From the NCBI GenBank assembly GCA_002344965.1, contig DDUU01000056.1:1-64000 (forward strand): a stretch of DNA of 64,000 bases, written 5' to 3'. The translations under genes were made by a program, and so were the position numbers. The notes under the pieces are model-generated. The model was not told the origin of the DNA and did not search any database. It saw nothing but the letters and a program-made list of their open reading frames with translations. Of the stretch, positions 34,682 through 42,106 are shown piece by piece (the stretch's first letter is position 1; each line of letters opens with the position of its first letter). Source of the stretch: Candidatus Tepidiaquacellales bacterium UBA2330 (lineage in GTDB: Bacteria > Bacteroidota > Ignavibacteria > Tepidaquicellales > Tepidaquicellaceae).

Positions 34682-36709
34682 TTGAAGTCATTAGAAATCA
34701 GAATCGGACTCGTTCTTTACGGCGGAGTATCACTGGCAATTTATATGAACGGTGTCTGCAATGAGTTTTTCAGAGCTGTAAAAGGCGAAGGTATTTACGG
34801 GTTAATAAAAGAAATCAGAAATTGTGAAATTGTGATCGATGTGATCAGCGGATCTTCCGCCGGTGGAATTAACGGAATATTTCTGACATACTGTCTAGCC
34901 AATAAACATGATTTCAGCATTTGCAAGAATTTTTGGGTAAAAAATGGAGGATTAACAAATCTATTAAATTTAAAGAAAAGGAATAATTATAAATCTCTTT
35001 TTGACAGCGAGGGTTATTATGAGCAAACATATATTGATTTGTTCAATGAACTTGAAAATTGTAAAATATGTGAACTGCAGGACTTAAAAGAACTCGACCT
35101 GTTTATTACCGGTACTAATTTTCATGGAAATGAAAAAGACAAAGATACAATGTATTATGACTCAATATTTCTGATAAAATACAGGAAAAAAAGAAAAGAA
35201 CTATTTAAAGATAACAAGAAGTGCATTCCTGCTTTGGCAAGATTAGCCAGAATCACTTCCGCTTTTCCCGGAGCATTTTCTCCTGTCGGAATAAAAAGTG
35301 ATCAAAATGAAATGGAAAAAAATATTAATGAAAATTTGAGATATTGGGGTAATCTAAATGAAAACAAGGAATATTACTTTATAGACGGAGGTGCAGTCAG
35401 AAATAAACCATTCAGCTGCATTATTAAAGGTGTATTCTCAAGAAATGCCGATAGAGAAATTGAAAGAAAATTATTTTATTTAGATCCCGCTCCGAATAAT
35501 AAGGAAAAAGAAACAATTGATGAACCGGGCTTTATAAATAATATTAAAACTGCATTGTTTCAAATATCTTCTTTTCAGTCCATTAAAGAAGATTTTGTAA
35601 AGATGGAAGAAAGAAACAGAAGACTTAAAAATTACTATGAAATTAGAAATTCACTATTGATAGATTTTTTTAGAAAAAAGAATAGTAAACTATTAAGCAA
35701 ATTCATTGAACACTATTATCTTATGAGACAAAATTATCTTATTTCAGAACTATGCAAGAAAAATGATAATTTCAATTTTGAAAATTTAAAAACCTTGCTT
35801 GAAAATTATTTTAAATTGAATAATCGAAATGATTTACATTTTCTCTTCAGAAGAATTTCATTTTTGATTTATAATATATATGACGTTAATTATAATAAAA
35901 ACTCAGCAATAAGAGAATATTTAAAAAGAAATTTAGAAAAAATTAAAACGAAAGAGTTAAGGGAAATATGGAAATTATATAATATTCTGACCGAAATATA
36001 TGAAATTTTAATTAGTAAGTTTGAAAGAGCGGTTTCCGTTCAGATTCAGAATGCTGATTTCTTATATTTAAAAAAAAAATTTAACGATAAGATATTTAAT
36101 ATTAAGAAAATCTCATACAATGAATTATATGATTTTAAAGAAAGAGTTGCAAAAATAAAATTCGAATCATTTGATTTATACAATAATTTAACAAAATTTA
36201 TATTGAAAATTGAAAAAAAAATTCTTTGTCAATACAATATTAAATTTCTAAAAAAGCTATATGATAATTTTGATAAATTTGATATGATACTGTTCCCTAT
36301 TCAAATGAATTCTGATATAATGGAGAAGGATATTTTAGAACCAATCAAGATAAGCCCTGAAAGTGAAGATCATATTTGCGGTGAACTACTTTTTCATTTC
36401 GGAGCCTTCCTTAAGGAATCCTGGAGAGCACATGATATAATGAAAGGAAGATTAGACGGATGCTTAAAAATTACTCACGAACTTTTAAATGATAAACTTA
36501 TAGCGTCTGATAATATTAATAAGTCTTTGATAAATATTGAGCTGATCAGAAAGTATTTTAAGAATTTATCACTTGAAGAAGAGAATAAAATAGAAAAAAT
36601 ATTATCAGCTGAAGAATATCCGCAAAAATATATTTGTCTGAAAAACTTTCTGATAGAAATAGAGCAGAATCGAATATTTTCGGAAGAAAGAAAAAACATC
36701 AAACTCTGA
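34682..36709 (+). CDS. patatin-like phospholipase with DUF3376-like C-terminus
   Basis: A 675-residue predicted lipid acyl hydrolase. The start is TTG. The oxyanion/nucleophile region is visible: LVLYGGVSLAIYMNGV (10-25), nucleophile motif GSSAG with Ser59, and catalytic Asp235 in YFIDGGAV. The patatin domain spans about 1-280. A long helical region follows, and near 570-600 it reads FGAFLKESWRAHDIMKGRLD, matching DUF3376 of the longer patatin-related proteins. There is no signal peptide, so it probably acts on the cell's own membrane from inside. Patatins are recurrent effectors of bacterial immune systems; a role of that kind here is inference from the neighbours. Confidence 0.88.
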   Translation: MKSLEIRIGLVLYGGVSLAIYMNGVCNEFFRAVKGEGIYGLIKEIRNCEIVIDVISGSSAGGINGIFLTYCLANKHDFSICKNFWVKNGGLTNLLNLKKRNNYKSLFDSEGYYEQTYIDLFNELENCKICELQDLKELDLFITGTNFHGNEKDKDTMYYDSIFLIKYRKKRKELFKDNKKCIPALARLARITSAFPGAFSPVGIKSDQNEMEKNINENLRYWGNLNENKEYYFIDGGAVRNKPFSCIIKGVFSRNADREIERKLFYLDPAPNNKEKETIDEPGFINNIKTALFQISSFQSIKEDFVKMEERNRRLKNYYEIRNSLLIDFFRKKNSKLLSKFIEHYYLMRQNYLISELCKKNDNFNFENLKTLLENYFKLNNRNDLHFLFRRISFLIYNIYDVNYNKNSAIREYLKRNLEKIKTKELREIWKLYNILTEIYEILISKFERAVSVQIQNADFLYLKKKFNDKIFNIKKISYNELYDFKERVAKIKFESFDLYNNLTKFILKIEKKILCQYNIKFLKKLYDNFDKFDMILFPIQMNSDIMEKDILEPIKISPESEDHICGELLFHFGAFLKESWRAHDIMKGRLDGCLKITHELLNDKLIASDNINKSLINIELIRKYFKNLSLEEENKIEKILSAEEYPQKYICLKNFLIEIEQNRIFSEERKNIKL

Positions 36710-36720
36710 AAGATAAAAAA

Positions 36721-37047
36721 ATGATACAAAACTCGGATATAAACAGGTTTAAGTCGGACAGTACTGAAGTACAAATAACTACGGAAAAGGAATTTCTGCT
36801 TGGTAAGCAGGGAATTGCTGATGTAGGATTTTATAAATCATTTGAATATATAATTAATTGCTTAAGATCATTAATAAGTGTGATGCTTCAGGATTATACA
36901 TATCTGAAATGCAATTTATTTGTAATAGTTTTTATTCCTTTAGTTTTTTTGATTCTGTTCATTTTTAGCATTTTATATCCGGTTAAACTTTGTATAAAAA
37001 AATTATTAAATAAAATAGTTATAATATACCGGAGGATAATCAATTAA
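36721..37047 (+). CDS. small single-span membrane protein, unknown
   Basis: The ATG at 36721 gives 108 residues; an upstream ATG at 36634 lies inside the patatin gene and is less likely. The N-terminal half is polar (FKSDSTEVQITTEKEFLLGKQG). A strong transmembrane segment (about 64-86, FVIVFIPLVFLILFIFSILY) is followed by a short basic tail. It lies 11 bp after the patatin gene, so it may be a membrane partner of the phospholipase. No family recognised. Confidence 0.6.
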   Translation: MIQNSDINRFKSDSTEVQITTEKEFLLGKQGIADVGFYKSFEYIINCLRSLISVMLQDYTYLKCNLFVIVFIPLVFLILFIFSILYPVKLCIKKLLNKIVIIYRRIIN

Positions 37048-37120
37048 ACTTTAAATTGATAAGAATTAAGATTAATTATTTTTGTCATTCCAAATGTATT
37101 TTAATGTTAATTAAAATTTT

Positions 37121-38119
37121 ATGCCTGATAAAAAAATCAAAAATGAGATTTTCAATATTATATTGATTATGTGCATTCCTGTAATTGGTGTTATCTTAAT
37201 ATTATCCGATAATACAGTTGATAAAACATTAGCCTTATCCTGGTCACTTGCCAGCTTTTTAATGGGAGGATTTATAGGCTTTTTATTCGGTGTTCCGAAA
37301 GTTTACCAGAATGCGGATATACAGAATTTAGATTCTAAAGAGGTTTCTTTACTTAAACATTTACCAAATACAAATCTTGAACAAATATCAGACTGGCTAA
37401 CTAAAATAATTGTAGGGCTCGGATTAGTAGAGTTAAGAAATACACCTGAATTAATGAATAATTTTGCGGCATTTATTGCATTGGGATTGGGCAGTAATAA
37501 AAATTATGATGAACCGTTTGCATATGCTATAATAGTAACTTATTCTATTTTCGGCTTCATCGCGATATATTCATATACAAGGATACACTTAAGTAAGGAA
37601 TTAGTAAATTCTGATAAAGAAAATTTCGGAAAGAATAATGAGAGACTGTCTGAAACAATTGCTGATATACTTATAAATAAAGCTAAAGAAGAGAAAACAA
37701 TGGTTGAGAGTACAGGAAATTCTGCTTCAGCTGAAAATTCAAACAATCAGATAAAAAAATCATATTACAATATAATATGGTTTAACCGAAGCCAATCAGT
37801 TAATGAATCAGTTATTTTAGCTCTAAAAAAAGAAAATAAATTTGTAACAATATTAAGTAGCATTGATAAATTAATAAAAAGCACTGTGCTGATCGAAAAT
37901 GATTTGCTGATATTGTTCATAGAAAATAAAATTGAGTTACAATTTAATGAAGAAGAAGAGATAAATTTAATAAAAAATGTAAAGCAGAAATCCGACACTA
38001 TTCAAATAATCGTTTATTCAGTTTCTCCATTAAATGAGGAATATAAAAGTAAATTAGAGATGTCCGGAGCTGACTTTTTAACTGATTCATCAGTCGAATT
38101 GTTAAGAAAAATAATTTAG
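37121..38119 (+). CDS. membrane protein with degenerate receiver-like domain
   Basis: A 332-residue protein. Residues 1 to about 165 carry four hydrophobic segments and the motifs GGFIGFLFGVPK and NTNLEQISDWLTKIIVGLGL, which from memory recur in bacterial membrane proteins attached to sensor domains such as pYEATS. After a Lys/Glu linker, residues about 215-332 have the alternating strand/helix pattern of a response-regulator receiver (YNIIWFN, DLLILFIEN, IQIIVYSV, GADFLTD). The usual phospho-accepting Asp is missing: the strand reads LLILFIEN, not LLDI. This suggests a protein-binding or ligand-sensing role. The gene follows the small membrane protein by 73 bp. Confidence 0.7.
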   Translation: MPDKKIKNEIFNIILIMCIPVIGVILILSDNTVDKTLALSWSLASFLMGGFIGFLFGVPKVYQNADIQNLDSKEVSLLKHLPNTNLEQISDWLTKIIVGLGLVELRNTPELMNNFAAFIALGLGSNKNYDEPFAYAIIVTYSIFGFIAIYSYTRIHLSKELVNSDKENFGKNNERLSETIADILINKAKEEKTMVESTGNSASAENSNNQIKKSYYNIIWFNRSQSVNESVILALKKENKFVTILSSIDKLIKSTVLIENDLLILFIENKIELQFNEEEEINLIKNVKQKSDTIQIIVYSVSPLNEEYKSKLEMSGADFLTDSSVELLRKII

Positions 38120-38174
38120 ATATATAAGAGTATTTAAAAATATTTTATTCTAATAAAAGGAAAGGAGTTTTAAT

Positions 38175-39389
38175 TTGTCGGTAGAAGAAAAGAAATCAGT
38201 CATAATAACCTTTAAGAAAAAAGACAAAAGACCTGATAAGAAAAAGGATAAACTTGAAATTTTCGAAAATACGATCGGCTCGGGCATTAATTTCAGGGAT
38301 ACCGGTCTTATGACAAGAGATAATCAGTTTCCGGCAGGAGTTTCCAATGTTGATTTAGGATATGATATAAATGAATATGATGCGCCGATTCTAACCGCCG
38401 CTCTTTCAGAGAGTGAGATAGGAGAATTAAAAAAGAATAAAAACATTTCGCTGATAGAAGATGACGGTAAATGTTTTGCACAGAATGTCAGTTACGAAAT
38501 TGAAGGTCAGCCGCCTGTTTCTTCTGAAACAATACCGGCAGGAGTAGCTCTGATAAAATCACATCTGGCGTGGGGTGCTTCGAAAGGAAGAGGTGTGAAA
38601 GTTGCTGTACTTGATTCAGGTATTGACTATAATCATCCGGATCTCACTTCAAATTTCAGAGATGGTATTAGTTTTGTTCCAGGACAAACACTAATGGACG
38701 GTTACAGTCACGGAACTCATTGCGCCGGAACAATCGCAGCGGCAAAAAACGGTTCCGGAGTAATTGGAGTAGCACCTGAAGCTTTTATTTACGGAGTAAA
38801 AGTCCTGAACAATTCCGGAGAAGGAAGATGGAGCTGGTTAATTAGCGGGATAAACTGGTGCATTAGCAATAAGATGCAGATTCTTAACATTAGTCTCGGA
38901 GGAGATGTAGCTCCCGCTGCATTGGAGATAATATGTGATACCGCCTGGTCAAAAGGACTTCTGCTAATTGCTTCCGCCGGTAATAAGGGACCTGAGACAG
39001 ATACTGTAACTTATCCCGCAAAGTATAAAAATGTAATAGGTGTATCCGCTTTGAATGGTAATAACAAACTTGCCGATTTCAGCAGCAGAGGACCGGAAGT
39101 CGGACTTTGCGCGCCGGGAGTAAATGTCCTGTCAACAATACCCGGGGGAAGATACGGTCAGATGGATGGTACAAGTATGGCCTGTCCGCACGTTACCGGT
39201 GCAGCTGCATTAGCATGGGGTGCACATAGATTTTCAGATAATGAGACTATTTGGAATTTATTAGCTGAAGGTGCTGATAATCTGGGAATACCGGGATGGG
39301 ATAATAATTTCGGATACGGGAGAGTGGATGCTGAACAGTCAACTTTCCCTTTTAATCAGCCAAATGTTTATCAGAAAAAACCTGATTGA
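38175..39389 (+). CDS. subtilisin-like serine protease without signal peptide (first)
   Basis: A 404-residue S8-family protease. The TTG start is fixed by the strong site GGAAAGGAG. The catalytic triad is intact: Asp147 (VAVLDSGID), His179 (SHGTHCAG) and Ser334 (GTSMACPHVTG), with the oxyanion Asn in SAGNKG. Residues about 65-100 (PILTAALSESEIGELKKNKN) look like a built-in I9-type propeptide. No signal peptide, membrane segment or sorting domain is present, so the protease is predicted to be intracellular. It is followed by a convergent stand-alone inhibitor-like gene. Confidence 0.93.
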   Translation: MSVEEKKSVIITFKKKDKRPDKKKDKLEIFENTIGSGINFRDTGLMTRDNQFPAGVSNVDLGYDINEYDAPILTAALSESEIGELKKNKNISLIEDDGKCFAQNVSYEIEGQPPVSSETIPAGVALIKSHLAWGASKGRGVKVAVLDSGIDYNHPDLTSNFRDGISFVPGQTLMDGYSHGTHCAGTIAAAKNGSGVIGVAPEAFIYGVKVLNNSGEGRWSWLISGINWCISNKMQILNISLGGDVAPAALEIICDTAWSKGLLLIASAGNKGPETDTVTYPAKYKNVIGVSALNGNNKLADFSSRGPEVGLCAPGVNVLSTIPGGRYGQMDGTSMACPHVTGAAALAWGAHRFSDNETIWNLLAEGADNLGIPGWDNNFGYGRVDAEQSTFPFNQPNVYQKKPD

Positions 39390-39434
39390 AGTAAATTATA
39401 AGCTGAACTAAAATTAGAACTTTAAAAAAGAAAT

Positions 39435-39692
39435 TTATTTATGAGCTTCAGATTCACCGTCAAAATCAATAGTAACAACATCATTTTGTTCAGATAAAGA
39501 AATTATTGCATCACATTTTGCAGTTCCGGAAACACCGTTTATCTGTTCAAATTGATTAGAAACTCTGATACCTTTGGATTCGAGTTCTTTAATATCAGGT
39601 GTATTTTTAAAAACTATAATAACAGGAATTTCTTCAGAAATTGATTTTGAGTCTATTATTTTTTGTAATTCGGAATTAATTTTTACAGACAT
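39435..39692 (-). CDS. stand-alone I9-type protease inhibitor-like protein
   Basis: An 85-residue protein on the opposite strand, between the two subtilisin genes. Its pattern IPVIIVFKNTPDIKELESKG, then QFEQINGVSGTAKCDAIISL and NDVVTIDFDGE matches the propeptide/inhibitor I9 fold (two helices on a four-stranded sheet), with the inhibitory tail DGESEAHK at the end. Free I9 proteins are known to inhibit subtilisins in trans. It converges on the first protease (45 bp) and diverges from the second (200 bp), so it would be expressed from its own promoter. An antidote-like role is inference. Confidence 0.75.
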   Translation of the reverse strand: MSVKINSELQKIIDSKSISEEIPVIIVFKNTPDIKELESKGIRVSNQFEQINGVSGTAKCDAIISLSEQNDVVTIDFDGESEAHK

Positions 39693-39780
39693 GACATATT
39701 TTTTATTTTTTAATAATACAATATATTTTAACAGACATTATCATACAAGATGCAAATTATTAATTATAAAGATAGATGTA

Positions 39781-39802
39781 TGCCCCTATAAAAAAAGGGG
39801 CA
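39781..39802. promoter_or_regulatory. GC-rich hairpin between inhibitor and second protease
   Basis: TGCCCCT and AGGGGCA pair around an A-rich 8-base loop. This is the only GC-rich structure in the divergent gap between the inhibitor gene and the second protease. It could be an operator or a weak terminator. Confidence 0.4.
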
Positions 39803-39892
39803 GCTGATTATTTTATTTTTAAATTGAATTGTTGATTTTTGCAAAGATAAAATAAAAAACTATATATACAAAATTTAATCAAAAAGAATATT

Positions 39893-41410
39893 ATGGAAGA
39901 AGAGTTTTACTATAATAAAGATAAAAAAATCATACTTAAAAGATCAGGAACAAAGGGAGCAATTAAAACAAAAGTATCTGCCGATGTTTCTGATGAAATA
40001 AGAGGTATGTCGGCTTTAAATCGAAGCAATACAGTAAAAACCGAAAAAGACGACGGTATCAGACTTGTAAATATTAATCAGTCTGAAACTTCAGCTTCTT
40101 CTAGATCAAATTTCACGGATCCGGATGATAATGAAATTTTAAATGTGTATGGAGAAGATGAACGGGAAATATTGGTACTGACCGATGAATTTATTTTGAG
40201 ATTTAATGATGATGCTAAAACAGAAGAAATAGAAAGCATAATCAATGACAGTAAATTTTATTTTAAAAAAGAGGAATTAGGAATAAACAGGTTTACCGGT
40301 AAAATCTCCAATAAAGATGATTATAAAAATATTCTGAATCTTATAAATGATATAAATGAATTGGAGTTTGTAGATTACGCCCATCCGAATTTTAAAAGAT
40401 TTACGAATTTATCGAACTATCCAAATGATATAAATTTTTCAAATCAATGGGCTTTAAACAGCCCAGGTTATGATGTTAACATAAAACCTGTTTGGGATAA
40501 AAACATACGCGGAGCAGGAATTAAAATTGCAATAGTTGATACAGGTGTGGATGCGAATCATGAGGATTTAATAAAAAACGGAAGATTAGTGCAGGGCTAT
40601 GACATTATATATGATGAGGCGGATCCAAGACCTGTAAACAGTGATTCCCACGGAACATTTTGCGCGGGTATAGCAGCTGCTTCCGGAAATAATAATCAAA
40701 TCGGAATATGCGGCGTAGCTCCAGACAGTGAACTGATTGGAATTAGAATTGCAAGTGAAAACTATGACGGAACTTGGTATAGTCTAAACGGAGACCGGGA
40801 TAATGCAAATGGGATATTAAAAGCAGTATTTTTAAATGCGGATATTATAAGTAATAGCTGGTACATTTCTTATGAAAGCTCTGACATTGAGTACGCGATC
40901 AAATTTGCGAGATACGAAGGCAGAATAATTAACGGAGTAACAAAAGGTGCAGCAGTAATTTTTGCATCCGGAAATTGCTCATTATCAAATGGTGCAGATT
41001 ATAGTGTTTCTTATCCGGCTTGCCTGAAAGATCTTGTAATTTCTGTCGGTGCATGTAATGAGTCCGGAAAATGGGTTGGCGACAATGGAGAAGACTGGGC
41101 CAGCCGATACGGACCTGAGCTTAAATTATGCGCACCTGGAATAAACATTTTATCAACCAAGACCTATAATTCGGATGATAATAATAATCCAGTTAAATAT
41201 GGTTACTTTTCAGGTACATCCGCGGCTGCTCCGATTGTAGCTGGTGTAGCGGCTTTAATGTTATGTGCTAATCCGTACTTAACTGCAACTCAGGTAGAGA
41301 AAATTTTAATAGAAACATCAGATTATATAACTTCAAACCCGCCGGAAAAAACCGGCGCAGGGAAAGTAAATGCATTACGTGCTGTAGAAGCGGCATTAGA
41401 ATTAATTTAA
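39893..41410 (+). CDS. subtilisin-like serine protease without signal peptide (second)
   Basis: A 505-residue S8-family protease with catalytic Asp216 (IAIVDTGVD), His253 (DSHGTFCAG) and Ser443 (GTSAAAPIVAG). The 200-residue N-terminal part is acidic and includes a propeptide-like segment (ILVLTDEFILRFNDDAKTEE, about 98-165) and the linker SNQWALNSPGYDVNIKPVWD. It has no signal peptide, membrane span or sorting domain, so it is predicted to be intracellular. Its arrangement resembles the truncated protease at 24109-24750, which is secreted. It is followed by the Gly/Ser repeat gene (34 bp), probably in one transcript. Confidence 0.93.
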   Translation: MEEEFYYNKDKKIILKRSGTKGAIKTKVSADVSDEIRGMSALNRSNTVKTEKDDGIRLVNINQSETSASSRSNFTDPDDNEILNVYGEDEREILVLTDEFILRFNDDAKTEEIESIINDSKFYFKKEELGINRFTGKISNKDDYKNILNLINDINELEFVDYAHPNFKRFTNLSNYPNDINFSNQWALNSPGYDVNIKPVWDKNIRGAGIKIAIVDTGVDANHEDLIKNGRLVQGYDIIYDEADPRPVNSDSHGTFCAGIAAASGNNNQIGICGVAPDSELIGIRIASENYDGTWYSLNGDRDNANGILKAVFLNADIISNSWYISYESSDIEYAIKFARYEGRIINGVTKGAAVIFASGNCSLSNGADYSVSYPACLKDLVISVGACNESGKWVGDNGEDWASRYGPELKLCAPGINILSTKTYNSDDNNNPVKYGYFSGTSAAAPIVAGVAALMLCANPYLTATQVEKILIETSDYITSNPPEKTGAGKVNALRAVEAALELI

Positions 41411-41444
41411 ATCCACAATATTTACTAATTAAAAAAATTAAAAC

Positions 41445-41834
41445 ATGAGAAAAAAAAATCAAAAGTTAGACCAAAAAAAACTTGAAGAAAAAGCTGAATC
41501 TGAAAAAAGGGAATTATTTTTTAGATCCGGAGCTAAAACAATTAACATTTTTATTAACTTTGAATCAGGTACAAATACGGGCGGATCCGGGGATCCAAGT
41601 AATTCAGGATCGGGCGGATCCGGGGATCCAAGTAATTCAGGATCGGGCGGATCCGGGGATCCAAGTAATTCAGGATCGGGCGGATCCGGTGGGGATCCAA
41701 GTAATTCAGGATCGGGCGGATCCCCGAATTCAAAAAATTCAAGAAAAGGCGGATCCGGGGATCCAAGTAATAAAGGAGCGGGTGGATCCCCGAATTCAAA
41801 AAATTCAGGAAAGGGCGGATCAGGCGGATCGTGA
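41445..41834 (+). CDS. Gly/Ser/Asn-rich tandem repeat protein
   Basis: A 129-residue protein. The first 45 residues are charged (MRKKNQKLDQKKLEEKAESE) and then hydrophobic (KTINIFINFESG). The rest is repeats of GGSGDPSNSGS and the variant GGSPNSKNSGK, about seven units of 11 residues. No signal peptide or sorting domain. No family recognised. It directly follows the second protease, so a substrate, linker or secreted-peptide role is conceivable. A second frame (41482-41913) is also open through the same repeats and ends in a plausible coding tail, so the true frame is not certain. Confidence 0.5.
   Translation: MRKKNQKLDQKKLEEKAESEKRELFFRSGAKTINIFINFESGTNTGGSGDPSNSGSGGSGDPSNSGSGGSGDPSNSGSGGSGGDPSNSGSGGSPNSKNSRKGGSGDPSNKGAGGSPNSKNSGKGGSGGS
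41580..41831 (+). repeat. 33 bp tandem repeats
   Basis: Seven or so units, each near GGCGGATCCGGGGATCCAAG plus AATTCAGGATC, with one unit 3 bp longer (41679-41714) and later units degenerate. All length changes are multiples of three in the main frame. GGATCC recurs in almost every unit. Confidence 0.9.
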
Positions 41835-41983
41835 AATCAAAGTAACAAAAGACCCGGTGGTACCAGCGGCAGAAAAAAAAATCGGATTTGAAACACCAAA
41901 ATTCGAAAAATGATAAGTAAAATTATAGTTGTATTGAATAAAATTCAATAATTTAGTTTTCATTATTTTAATAAAAATGCTGT

Positions 41984-42018
41984 TTTCCCCCTGGAAAATA
42001 AATTTTCCAAGGGGGAAA
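41984..42018. terminator. strong hairpin between repeat gene and sensor kinase
   Basis: TTTCCCCC pairs with GGGGGAAA, and the inner GGAAAAT pairs with ATTTTCC, a 15-bp stem with one bulge and a 2-3 base loop, followed on the plus strand by TTTAAAAAAAAAG. It probably ends the upstream island transcript, or it may be a regulatory structure. Confidence 0.6.
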
Positions 42019-42106
42019 TTTAAAAAAAAAGATTTTAAATACTCTCAGTAGAAAATTTAATAATGCTTGTGTATATTAAATTTAAATTAAATTTTATAAG
42101 AGAATT

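Noticed and set aside
41580..41831. 33 bp repeats as a CRISPR array
   Set aside because: The units are directly adjacent with no unique spacers and keep a reading frame, so they are coding tandem repeats.
41482..41913. Second frame through the Gly/Ser repeats as the main gene
   Set aside because: It starts at an internal TTG inside the first frame; the first frame has a proper ATG and charged start. Kept only as a finding because its tail looks coding-like.
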